Shown here piece after piece: positions 43,475-50,802 of a stretch of 64,000 nucleotides of DNA. The notes beneath the pieces are model-generated. The model made no database searches, had not been told where the DNA came from, and saw nothing but the letters and a program-made list of their open reading frames with translations. The stretch spans positions 62,001-126,000 of the forward strand of contig JAFSOR010000008.1 in NCBI GenBank assembly GCA_017446885.1. Reading direction: 5' to 3'. Source of the stretch: Spirochaetia bacterium. GTDB taxonomy: Bacteria > Spirochaetota > Spirochaetia > CADAEX01. The translations under genes were made by a program, and so were the position numbers. The stretch's first letter is position 1. Each line of letters opens with the position of its first letter.

Positions 43475-44737
43475 ATGGCTGATAAAATAGTTCTTGCATA
43501 TTCAGGTGGACTTGATACAACAGTTATCATTCCATGGCTTAAGGAAAATTACGATTACGATGTCATCGCTGTCTGTGTGGATGTGGGACAGGGAGACGAC
43601 TGGGCCGCAATCAAGGCACGGGCTTTAAAGACAGGAGCTTCTGCATGCTACGTTGTTGATGCACGCCAGGAATATATTGAGGAATACGTATGGCCGGCAC
43701 TGAAGGCCAACTGTAAATACGAGGATCAGTACCTGCTGGGTACTTCCACCGCACGTCCTTTAATCGGAAAGATTCTGGTTGAGTATGCACGGCAGGAGGG
43801 AGCTGTAGCTATCTGTCACGGTGCAACAGGAAAGGGAAACGACCAGATCCGGTTTGAGCTTGCTATCAAGGCATTTGCCCCAGACCTGAAGGTTATCGCC
43901 GCATGGCGCGATGACAAGTGGAACATGGACAGCCGGGATGCAGAGATCAAGTTCCTGGAGGACCGGGGTCTTGAGGTTCCGATGAAGAAGGATCAGTCCT
44001 ACAGCCGGGACGAGAACATCTGGCATCTTTCCCACGAGGGACTTGAGCTTGAGAAGACCGAGAACGAGCCTAACTATAAGCACATGCTTCAGAACACAGT
44101 ATGCCCAGAAGAGGCTCCAGAGGCTGGAGAGTATGTGAAGATTGAGTTCGAGAAAGGTGTTCCTGTCAGCGTGAACGGCAAGAAGATGAACGGTCTTGAG
44201 ATCATGCTGGAGCTGAACAAGATTGGCGGAAGGAACGGCGTGGGCCTTGTGGATATATGCGAGAACCGGTGCGTCGGAATGAAGAGCCGCGGCGTTTACG
44301 AGACTCCTGGTGGATCGATTCTCTATGCGGCACACGAGATGATGGATCATCTGTGCCTGGACCGGGATACCTACCATTTCAAGCAGCAGATCTCACTTAG
44401 GATGAGCGAGCTTATCTACGACGGCAAGTGGTTCACTCCGCTTATGGATGCATGCAAGGCATTTATTGACGTGACACAGAAGACCTGTACAGGCTGGGTA
44501 AAGCTTAAACTGTACAAAGGCTCTATCCGTGGCGCAGGCTCTTACTCCAAGTACAGCCTGTACAACGAGAGCATAGCATCATTCACAACTGGCGAACTGT
44601 ACAACCACAAGGATGCTCAGGGCTTTATAACTCTGTTCGGGCTTCCGCTCAAGGTGCGGGCTCTTATGGAGCAGCAGGTTGGGGAAGGCCAGGCAATACT
44701 GGAGAGCAAAAGCTTCAAGAAGCGGCCTACTGAGTAA
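43475..44737 (+). CDS. argG: Argininosuccinate synthase
   Basis: A 420-residue enzyme joining citrulline and aspartate. The ATP loop LAYSGGLDTTVII lies at 7-19; further motifs are HGATGKGNDQIRFE near 117-130, YSRDENIWHLSHEG and ENRCVGMKSRGVYETPGG. It ends the operon before a terminator. No argH, argF or argJ gene is present here. Confidence 0.98.
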   Translation: MADKIVLAYSGGLDTTVIIPWLKENYDYDVIAVCVDVGQGDDWAAIKARALKTGASACYVVDARQEYIEEYVWPALKANCKYEDQYLLGTSTARPLIGKILVEYARQEGAVAICHGATGKGNDQIRFELAIKAFAPDLKVIAAWRDDKWNMDSRDAEIKFLEDRGLEVPMKKDQSYSRDENIWHLSHEGLELEKTENEPNYKHMLQNTVCPEEAPEAGEYVKIEFEKGVPVSVNGKKMNGLEIMLELNKIGGRNGVGLVDICENRCVGMKSRGVYETPGGSILYAAHEMMDHLCLDRDTYHFKQQISLRMSELIYDGKWFTPLMDACKAFIDVTQKTCTGWVKLKLYKGSIRGAGSYSKYSLYNESIASFTTGELYNHKDAQGFITLFGLPLKVRALMEQQVGEGQAILESKSFKKRPTE

Positions 44738-44781
44738 GCTGACCACTGAACAGAACAACAGTTACATAGTATAAGAATAAT

Positions 44782-44834
44782 AAAAGCCATCTGTCTTCGA
44801 ATGCCTTCGCAGCTCATCCAGATGGCTTTTTTAT
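44782..44834 (+). terminator. Terminator of the arginine operon
   Basis: AAAAGCCATCTG (44782-44793) pairs with CAGATGGCTTTT (44819-44830), followed by TTTTATTT. Confidence 0.85.
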
Positions 44835-44940
44835 TTCTTGATTATGCATTCAGGTTGTTCCGTTCAGATTTGGTCAATGAGGAGAAAGACAGGGCGGTTT
44901 CTTAAGCTTTCGTTCGTTTGAGGCGGAGGGGTGGGAACAA

Positions 44941-45216
44941 TTATTTCTTCAATTCGCTGACAAGTTCGGTGATAAGAGCCACTTGCTGCGAGGAAAGGCC
45001 CGATATATCTATGGCCTGGTTAGACTTGACAGAGAGCAGATAGTCGGTGGATACCTTAAATATTGATGCAAGCTCGATAAGATATTGAGTGCTTGGTACA
45101 GAAATTCCCTGTTCCCAGGCATTAACACTGGCTCTGGTTATGTTCAGCTTTTTTGCCAGCGCATTTTGAGTCATATGATGTGTTTTTCTTAAATCTTTAA
45201 TCTTATCCGCAATCAT
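44941..45216 (-). CDS. XRE-family transcriptional regulator
   Basis: A 91-residue Cro/CI-type repressor: helix-turn-helix in IKDLRKTHHMTQNALAKKLNITRASVNAWEQGISVPSTQYLIELASIFKVSTDYLL. The start MIADKIKDLR is chosen because the earlier ATG at 45237 overlaps a TATAAT -10 box. It is divergent from the YccF operon and may control it. Confidence 0.85.
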   Translation of the reverse strand: MIADKIKDLRKTHHMTQNALAKKLNITRASVNAWEQGISVPSTQYLIELASIFKVSTDYLLSVKSNQAIDISGLSSQQVALITELVSELKK

Positions 45217-45235
45217 TTTTACATTTACAGAGTAC

Positions 45236-45307
45236 ATTATACAAAATGATATTACATTATCAAAAAGATAATAAAAGTTGACAAACGATATATAAATACT
45301 CTATACT
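45236..45307. promoter_or_regulatory. Divergent promoters between the XRE gene and the YccF operon
   Basis: Minus: TTGATA (45263-45258), 16 nt, TATAAT (45241-45236). Plus: TTGACA (45278-45283), 18 nt, TATACT (45302-45307). An imperfect dyad, TGATATTACATTATCA (45247-45262), lies in the minus promoter: a likely XRE operator. Confidence 0.6.
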
Positions 45308-45327
45308 TGGCAAGGGGTTGAGTGATA

Positions 45328-46395
45328 ATGGGTTTTTTTAATCTAATTTGGTTTGTTTTTTTTGGTTGGTGGCAAGCTTTCGTTTTTGTATTGTTATCTA
45401 TTGTATTTTCAATAACAATTTTTGGTATTCCAATAGGAAAATCGTTGCTTGAATTTGCCAAACTAAGTGCTTTCCCATATGGTAAAGAAGTTATCATGGA
45501 AACCGAATTAAAGGGTAGTGAAAATGTTTCAGCAATAAGAAAACTATTTGGGGTCGTTGCTAACATTATATGGTTGCCAATCGGCCTTATCATGGCGATT
45601 GTTTATATCATTTCTGGTCTTCTCTTTTTTATAACTATTTTAGGGATTCCGATTGGTGTTGTATATTGTCGTTCTGCAAAATTTGTTATTTGGCCTATTG
45701 GCGCAAAAGTAGTTTCTAAAAAGCGGGCCTATGCTTCTGCTGTCGCAAATGAATTAGCAAGAAGAAATAATACCTCTACAGTTGGTAGCTCAGAAATAAT
45801 ACAAAATTCAGAAAGTCATTCCAATATTGCAGAATCTATATTAGGTCAAACAAATATTTCGAATACCGTTAGGGTTCCTAAAAACACTGTTGTTGCAAAT
45901 CCAAGCGCAGAATATAAAGTGATGCGTCGTACTGCAATAATAGTTGGTAATTTGTTATTGCTGGGGTTTGTAATTTGGTTTGCTTTTGGATATATAAATC
46001 AATACACAAAGAAGAAATCAAATAATAACCAAATAGAGTTATTATATTCTGAAGCAGGTAAAAAAATAGCATCAGACATGGAAACTCAAAAGCGCATAAA
46101 ATTGTTGGACTATAAAAGTAAATATATACTAACAAGAGATGCTGGATGGACATTCTTTTTTTATGTGACTGACCCAAAATCAAATACTATTACCATCTAT
46201 ACAGAATCTGGAAAAAATAGTTCAGAAGAAGAAAAAAAGATTAAAGCTCAAGTAACCGTTACAGAAATTGCTAGTTCTGATAATTACTATATCTACAGAA
46301 AAACCGAGAACAACAACTACGAGTATTATGTAAAAACACCAAAAGGTGGTTTCTATTCTGTTTCGAAAGAAGTGGGAAAAATATTAATTAACTAA
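45328..46395 (+). CDS. YccF-domain membrane protein with extra C-terminal domain
   Basis: A 355-residue protein. The N-terminal 135 residues carry two YccF (DUF307) repeats: TIFGIPIGKSLLEFAKLSAFPYGKEV and TILGIPIGVVYCRSAKFVIWPIGAKVV, between hydrophobic helices. YccF alone is normally about 120-150 residues. A polar linker (about 150-195, Asn/Ser/Thr-rich) leads to another helix (TAIIVGNLLLLGFVIWFAFGYI, about 204-225) and an extracytoplasmic domain with YILTRDAGW and YYVKTPKGGFYSVSKEV. That last domain recurs in a secreted protein two genes downstream. Ribosome site AAGGGG; a GTG two codons earlier is possible. Confidence 0.8.
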   Translation: MGFFNLIWFVFFGWWQAFVFVLLSIVFSITIFGIPIGKSLLEFAKLSAFPYGKEVIMETELKGSENVSAIRKLFGVVANIIWLPIGLIMAIVYIISGLLFFITILGIPIGVVYCRSAKFVIWPIGAKVVSKKRAYASAVANELARRNNTSTVGSSEIIQNSESHSNIAESILGQTNISNTVRVPKNTVVANPSAEYKVMRRTAIIVGNLLLLGFVIWFAFGYINQYTKKKSNNNQIELLYSEAGKKIASDMETQKRIKLLDYKSKYILTRDAGWTFFFYVTDPKSNTITIYTESGKNSSEEEKKIKAQVTVTEIASSDNYYIYRKTENNNYEYYVKTPKGGFYSVSKEVGKILIN

Positions 46396-46409
46396 CAAGG
46401 AGAAAGAAC

Positions 46410-46679
46410 ATGAATAATGTGGCTTTAAAAGAAGCAATTCAAGAGATTCTTAAAGATGTTAAACCTGGCACAATTTTTGATGCTCATTATGTGATTGAGC
46501 GGTTATTTAACGATAAAAATCAGACATATTTAGGGAATATTTCTAAGCAAGATATCAATCAATATGATGGAACTATAGCAAACATAATTAAAGGAATGGG
46601 ATATGACAGAGTGGGGGATTCCATCTCAAAAAACATTCTTGATAATTATAACTGCTGCTCTTGCTGGAGAAAAAAATGA
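46410..46679 (+). CDS. Small hypothetical protein of the YccF operon
   Basis: An 89-residue soluble protein with ribosome site AAGGAG. The sequence is helical (LKEAIQEILKDVKPGTIFDAHYVIERLF; NISKQDINQYDGTIANIIKGMGYDRVGD) and could be a winged-helix-like fold. The tail is Cys-rich and basic (NCCSCWRKK). No family recognised. It overlaps the next gene by 4 nt. Confidence 0.65.
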   Translation: MNNVALKEAIQEILKDVKPGTIFDAHYVIERLFNDKNQTYLGNISKQDINQYDGTIANIIKGMGYDRVGDSISKNILDNYNCCSCWRKK

Positions 46680-47179
46680 AAAGAAATGTTCTGCTTGTTT
46701 TAATTCTGTTCCTGATAATAATTGGGGTTGCCTTCGCTGAAGGGACAGCCGAAGAAAGAACTGAAAATATTAAAAACTCATTAGCCTTAAAAGCAATGCA
46801 ACAGGATATGAATAATAGGAAGTTCGATGTTCTGGCGAGAGGTTATAGTGATAGTTATTTCTATATTCTTGCTAAAGATGCTAATTGGCGAATGTTCCTT
46901 TATAGGGCTTATGTAGGCTCATCTGGATCATACGATGGCAATATTTACTTGTATCAAGAAGATGGAAAAGCTACTAAAGAAAGTATAAAGAATGAAGTGG
47001 ATAAAGGTAGGACGGTATCTAAAATTATAGATGATTCATATGTAGCTTTTAAAATAGACGGCTGGCCTGATAAATACTATATCAAAACACAAAAAGGGGA
47101 TTTTTATTCTGTCAGCAAATTAATACGAGAATCAAATAATGCAGCTTCTTTCACTGGAATAGATGATTTCTTGAATTAG
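46676..47179 (+). CDS. Secreted protein sharing the YccF-fusion C-terminal domain
   Basis: A 167-residue protein: signal peptide (MKRNVLLVLILFLIIIGVAFA, about 21), mature start EGTAEERTEN. The domain from about residue 58 reads FYILAKDANWRMFLYR...DGNIYLYQEDGK...YYIKTQKGDFYSVSKLI. It aligns with residues 270-350 of the YccF fusion (YILTRDAGW...NTITIYTESGK...YYVKTPKGGFYSVSKEV) with the same spacing. So one domain is used once tethered and once free in the same operon. ATG is chosen over a longer frame because GGAG is 6 nt upstream and the signal peptide starts there. Confidence 0.78.
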   Translation: MKRNVLLVLILFLIIIGVAFAEGTAEERTENIKNSLALKAMQQDMNNRKFDVLARGYSDSYFYILAKDANWRMFLYRAYVGSSGSYDGNIYLYQEDGKATKESIKNEVDKGRTVSKIIDDSYVAFKIDGWPDKYYIKTQKGDFYSVSKLIRESNNAASFTGIDDFLN

Positions 47180-47186
47180 AATTGAT

Positions 47187-47618
47187 ATGAAAAAGTTTTT
47201 TTCTCTCATTTTGTTTTTGCTTGTTGTAGGTGGTATTTTTGCAGAAGGTACTGCAGAGGGATATGGAACAAATCCATATGGGCCCTATAATCCTAATGCT
47301 GTTTATCCTCCATATGATATAAGCAAATGCAGGAATATGCTGGGCCGGGCTCTTGCCGCAAAGTTTGATCTGGCACAAAGCGGACAAGACTATTCTGATT
47401 TATCAGTTCAAAAGGCAGTACTTCTGACTGGATTAACAAAAAAACAGGCAGAGGTAACTGTAAAATATTGTCCGAAACTTATGGATTTTTGGTATAACGA
47501 AAAGCTTTGGTCAAACAAAGATAATCTTACTTCAGATATGCTGTATAGGCTTTTATTAAATGTTGATACTGGTTCCACAATGGTTTATGCAGATATGATT
47601 TATGATTTGAGCGATTAA
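47187..47618 (+). CDS. Secreted hypothetical protein
   Basis: A 143-residue protein with signal peptide (MKKFFSLILFLLVVGGIFA). The mature N terminus EGTAEGYGTNPYGPYNPN resembles the upstream neighbour's EGTAEE. The rest is helical and soluble (MLGRALAAKFDLAQSGQDYSD; LTKKQAEVTVKYCPKLMDFWYN). No family recognised. It follows the preceding gene by 7 nt. Confidence 0.65.
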   Translation: MKKFFSLILFLLVVGGIFAEGTAEGYGTNPYGPYNPNAVYPPYDISKCRNMLGRALAAKFDLAQSGQDYSDLSVQKAVLLTGLTKKQAEVTVKYCPKLMDFWYNEKLWSNKDNLTSDMLYRLLLNVDTGSTMVYADMIYDLSD

Positions 47619-47633
47619 AAGAGGAAGATAGTT

Positions 47634-48176
47634 ATGAAAAAAATAATTGTAGTTTTAATACTTGGTCTATTTGCATGTATTTGTTCTGCGGAAGAAATTA
47701 CTCTTTTTGAGGGTTTTGATGCAATACCATGGGGAACATGTTTTGAAGAAATAAATAAGATTTATCCCAATGCAAGAAACATAACTTTACCGAATCAGAA
47801 AGCAGTTGGAGAAAAAGTTTTATCAGTAACAGAAAATGGACCAACTATGAGTTATTACTTTTTTAATGATAAATTGTATAAGGGTAGAATTTATATTTCT
47901 GATATAAACCATAATGCAGTAATAGCCGTTTATTCAATTTTATGTAATACATATGGAGAACCATATGGAGGGCATCCTATTGAGGGCGGAGATGTGTGGT
48001 TAAAGAAAAAAGGGTATTCATCATTTTGGGCTCCTTTTGCTAAGTTAGGAATATCTTTTGAATATGTTTCTACATTAGATGCATCTAATAGACTAATGGG
48101 CAATAATCTTTCTATTGAATATTGTGATTTAAAGACATCACATGAAGTTAATGAAGCAAAGAAAAAGAAAGAATAA
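47634..48176 (+). CDS. Secreted hypothetical protein
   Basis: A 180-residue protein with signal peptide (MKKIIVVLILGLFACICSAEE) and ribosome site GAGGAAG. The mature part has FDAIPWGTCFEEINKIYPNAR near 27-47, typical of small periplasmic proteins in which an IPWG segment precedes a comparison of two profiles, then GRIYISDINHNAVIAVYSILCNTYGEPYGG. It ends with a Lys-rich tail. No named family assigned with confidence. Confidence 0.65.
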   Translation: MKKIIVVLILGLFACICSAEEITLFEGFDAIPWGTCFEEINKIYPNARNITLPNQKAVGEKVLSVTENGPTMSYYFFNDKLYKGRIYISDINHNAVIAVYSILCNTYGEPYGGHPIEGGDVWLKKKGYSSFWAPFAKLGISFEYVSTLDASNRLMGNNLSIEYCDLKTSHEVNEAKKKKE

Positions 48177-48215
48177 AGAAAAGCGGGTAATTATTTCTAT
48201 GTAGGAGGTAATATT

Positions 48216-48701
48216 ATGGAATCGACAATTTTATATTGTAAGAAATGTGACAGTTGTTTTTCAGGACCAGAGGGACAGGCAATATTATGCCCGACATGTA
48301 AAGCAGAATTAATTGAAACCCATTGTTCAGTGTCTAAATGGGATTCTCTGAGTAAGGATGAAAAGAATTCTCTTCGGAAACAATGGAAAGGGATGATTGA
48401 GGAGCAGAAAACAGACTTAAAAGATGAGCAGCCTGGTGAATCTGGATTATCAGATGATGCGGTTGTTTCTATAAAAGCATTTGTCATAATAGCTTGTGCG
48501 GCCCTTCTTATTATTGGATCTCTTTGGGGCTATGGTTTCTGCAAGGCACATTCTGATATTAAAAATGAAGAAGGTTTAATTGTAATGGCCTATAGGATTA
48601 GTAATAAGGGACTGAATCCTATTTCCAAGAGCGGCTACAAAACTTATTTGCATAACTATCCTAAGTTGGAGAGGCAGGTAAAGTCTTTCATCCGGTATTG
48701 A
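48216..48701 (+). CDS. Zinc-ribbon membrane protein
   Basis: A 161-residue protein. The N terminus has a zinc ribbon YCKKCDSCFSGPEGQAILCPTCKAEL (CxxC...CxxC). A charged linker (SKDEKNSLRKQWKGMIEEQKTDLKDE) and one helix (AFVIIACAALLIIGSLWGYGF, about 88-108) follow, then a short outer domain ending RQVKSFIRY. This could be a sensor or anchor. It ends the AT-rich operon. Confidence 0.7.
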   Translation: MESTILYCKKCDSCFSGPEGQAILCPTCKAELIETHCSVSKWDSLSKDEKNSLRKQWKGMIEEQKTDLKDEQPGESGLSDDAVVSIKAFVIIACAALLIIGSLWGYGFCKAHSDIKNEEGLIVMAYRISNKGLNPISKSGYKTYLHNYPKLERQVKSFIRY

Positions 48702-48778
48702 TCATCTGACCTGGCAGACATTTTCAATGGAAAACGCATCAAAAGTGTGATATACTCCTGTATACATAGGAGTTATTT

Positions 48779-49234
48779 ATGAAGTGTGCAGTAGTCTACT
48801 ATTCAAAAACTGGAGTGACCAAGAGGATAGCCGACCAGATTCAGGCAAAGTTCAATGCTGATGTCTATCTGGTGGAGCCTGAGAAAGCATATGGAGGCTT
48901 CCTGTCGTCGGTGGCCAGGGTGGTGGGAGAAAAGATATCCAAGAAGGGTGCAGCGCTCAAGACAGCTGTTTCTGATTTTTCTTCCTACGATACTGTGTTC
49001 ATCGGGTTCCCGGTATGGTGCGGCACAGTTCCTGATTTTATGCAGGAGTACATACGCAAAGCCAACTTGGCCGGCAAGCGGATTATCCCTTTTGCAACAG
49101 CAAGTGCTACAGGAAAAGAGAGTTCTTTGAATACACTCAAGAGTCTTCTTCCAAATTCTAAGATTACAGACTATTTCTACACATCAAGCCGCCAGAAGGG
49201 CGATGTAAAGGGCTGGATAGAGGGGATAGAATAA
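48779..49234 (+). CDS. Flavodoxin-like protein
   Basis: A 151-residue FMN-binding protein with YYSKTGVTKRIADQI near 8-22 (phosphate loop S-K-T-G), FIGFPVWCGTVPDFMQEYI near 72-90 (W-C flavin-stacking region) and FATASATGKESSLNTLKSLL near 104-123. It belongs to the short flavodoxin family related to NAD(P)H-dependent FMN reductases. Ribosome site AGGAG. It could carry electrons, for example for the ferredoxin oxidoreductase (inference). Confidence 0.88.
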   Translation: MKCAVVYYSKTGVTKRIADQIQAKFNADVYLVEPEKAYGGFLSSVARVVGEKISKKGAALKTAVSDFSSYDTVFIGFPVWCGTVPDFMQEYIRKANLAGKRIIPFATASATGKESSLNTLKSLLPNSKITDYFYTSSRQKGDVKGWIEGIE

Positions 49235-49317
49235 TCGACTTTAAAAACAGTATTCTCGTGCAAAAACAGCTTAAAACAAATCGCATTTTCGGTTGAAAAC
49301 TTTTAACTGAATAACAC

Positions 49318-49355
49318 TTGAATTATATACAAATTATGATATAATTATGATATAA
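49318..49355 (+). promoter_or_regulatory. Toxin-antitoxin promoter with tandem repeat
   Basis: TTGAAT (49318-49323), 16 nt, TATAAT (49340-49345). ATTATGATATAA occurs at 49333-49344 and 49344-49355, 11-bp period, over the -10: a candidate antitoxin operator. Confidence 0.6.
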
Positions 49356-49375
49356 CTTTTAAAGGTAGGTGTATT

Positions 49376-49639
49376 ATGCCAGCTATTAGGGCAAGTGCCG
49401 ATCTGCGAAATAAATATGCAGAAATCTCAGATTATTGCCATTCTACAAATGAGCCAGTATTTATAACAAAAAATGGGCAAGGCGATTTGGCTGTTATGAG
49501 TATTGCACAGTACGATTTTCTTTTGGAAAAACTTGATTTATATTCAAAACTTGCAGATGGTCTCAAGGACTTCCAAAATGGTAAGCATGAATCCTTTGAC
49601 AAGGCAATGCAAGATATCAGAAAAGGACTGGAGATTTGA
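49376..49639 (+). CDS. Phd/YefM-type antitoxin
   Basis: An 87-residue protein with the Phd/YefM fold: IRASADLRNKYAEISDYCHSTNEPVFITKNGQGDLAVMSIAQYDFLLEKLDLYSKL (4-60). The C-terminal tail KHESFDKAMQDIRKGLEI would bind the toxin. It overlaps the toxin by 1 nt (TGATG). Confidence 0.88.
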   Translation: MPAIRASADLRNKYAEISDYCHSTNEPVFITKNGQGDLAVMSIAQYDFLLEKLDLYSKLADGLKDFQNGKHESFDKAMQDIRKGLEI

Positions 49640-49983
49640 TGTACAGTATCGAGATATCAGAGTCTGCAAAAGCAGATATCAAAGAAATATTGTCGTATAT
49701 TAAAGATTCTCTTCATAATCCAAAGGCTGCATCAAACTTAGCTGATTTACTTACGCAAGAAATATCATCTTTGGCACAGTTCCCATTCAGCGGTACTCCT
49801 GTTCAAGATAGGTTCCTTGTAAATTATGGTTTTAGGTTTTTACTTGTCAATAATTTCAAAGTCTTTTATATAGCTCTAGATCGGCTGGATAGTAAACAAG
49901 TTCGAATTATTCGCGTTTTATATGCCCGACGAGATTATGAAAAGATATTGAATGACACGTCTATTGACAAATCACAATTATAA
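49639..49983 (+). CDS. ParE/RelE-superfamily toxin
   Basis: A 114-residue protein with the RelE/ParE fold: YSIEISESAKADIKEILSYIKDSLHNPKAASNLADLLTQEISSLAQFPFSGTPV, YGFRFLLVNNFKVFYIALD and IIRVLYARRDYEKIL. The RxDY end matches the ParE-type branch, which targets gyrase or ribosomes; exact target unknown. Paired with the preceding antitoxin. Confidence 0.88.
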   Translation: MYSIEISESAKADIKEILSYIKDSLHNPKAASNLADLLTQEISSLAQFPFSGTPVQDRFLVNYGFRFLLVNNFKVFYIALDRLDSKQVRIIRVLYARRDYEKILNDTSIDKSQL

Positions 49984-49993
49984 AATCTTTTTA

Positions 49994-50278
49994 TTAAACT
50001 TCTATCGACCCTAAAAACAGCTCGTACAGGTCATCGGCGTTCTGGATGCGGGGATGGTTCTCGCCGCCTCCGTTGGTGCTGCGGGCCATCTCGGCATAGG
50101 CTTCTTCGCCGGCCATGACCAGGTCGATGGCAGATATAGGATAACCGATTTCGGTGCTTATCTTGCAGAACTCTGCGGCCGGGTTTGCGCTCTGTCGGGT
50201 GGCCAGCAGTTTTCGCCGCAGCACCGCATCTTCTTTGCACAGCTGGTATAAAATGTCGAGAGTTTCCTGAACATTCAT
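49994..50278 (-). CDS. Small hypothetical protein coupled to ogt
   Basis: A 94-residue protein, mostly helical: ETLDILYQLCKEDAVLRRKLLATRQSANPAAEFCKISTEIGYPISAIDLVMAGEEAYAEMA. This vaguely resembles a Nif11-like leader domain, then STNGGGENHPRIQNADDLYELFLGSIEV. It overlaps ogt by 4 nt and is last in the YgiQ-ogt operon. The leader idea is weak and no processing genes are present. Confidence 0.6.
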   Translation of the reverse strand: MNVQETLDILYQLCKEDAVLRRKLLATRQSANPAAEFCKISTEIGYPISAIDLVMAGEEAYAEMARSTNGGGENHPRIQNADDLYELFLGSIEV

Positions 50279-50802
50279 GGTTTTGCCTCGCTCATATCGT
50301 TCCCTTCCAGTTCCAATAGGGCAATCTTATTCTTGATGCCACCGCCGTAGCCGGTCAGCTTGCCTCCTACCCCTATCACACGGTGGCAGGGGATGATGAT
50401 GCAGATTGGATTCCAGCCTACAGCACCGCCCACCGCCTGGGCAGACATCTTGAGTATACCGTGCTTTGGGGCAACCTGAGCGGCGATGTCGCCATAGGTC
50501 ATGGTTTTGCCAAAGGGGATTGTGCAGAGGATTTCCGAGACTTCCCCGCGGAAAGTGGTTAGACCGTTGAGCTGGTATATTGGGGTAAAGGCCGGCTGTC
50601 TGCCAGAGAAGTAGATATCAAGCCAACGGCAGGTCTCCTTGAAGACAGGCAGGTATTCTACTGTGTAGAGCTCGTTATGCTTTTTCTGGTCGGGGGAGCC
50701 TTGGAACCAGAGGCCTGTCAGCACGTTGCCGTCTGAGCTCATCAGCATATCGTCGAAACCGTCAGGGGTATGGTAGATGTATCGGTATATGCTGATATTC
50801 AT
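50275..50802 (-). CDS. ogt: Methylated-DNA-protein-cysteine methyltransferase
   Basis: A 175-residue DNA-alkyl repair protein. The active-site IIPCHRVIG is at about residues 138-146, and GKTMTYGDIAAQVAPKHG with AVGGAVGWNPICI marks the DNA-binding region. An N-terminal ribonuclease-H-like domain is present. It overlaps the YgiQ-type gene and the 94-residue gene by 4 nt each. Confidence 0.95.
   Translation of the reverse strand: MNISIYRYIYHTPDGFDDMLMSSDGNVLTGLWFQGSPDQKKHNELYTVEYLPVFKETCRWLDIYFSGRQPAFTPIYQLNGLTTFRGEVSEILCTIPFGKTMTYGDIAAQVAPKHGILKMSAQAVGGAVGWNPICIIIPCHRVIGVGGKLTGYGGGIKNKIALLELEGNDMSEAKP

Noticed and set aside
44840-44940. Possible small gene between argG and the XRE regulator
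   Set aside because: No open frame with start signals; nothing beyond the terminator was seen in this stretch.
49994-50278. Nif11-type RiPP precursor
   Set aside because: The resemblance is weak, there is no Gly-Gly cleavage site with a Cys/Ser-rich core, and no modification or export genes are adjacent.
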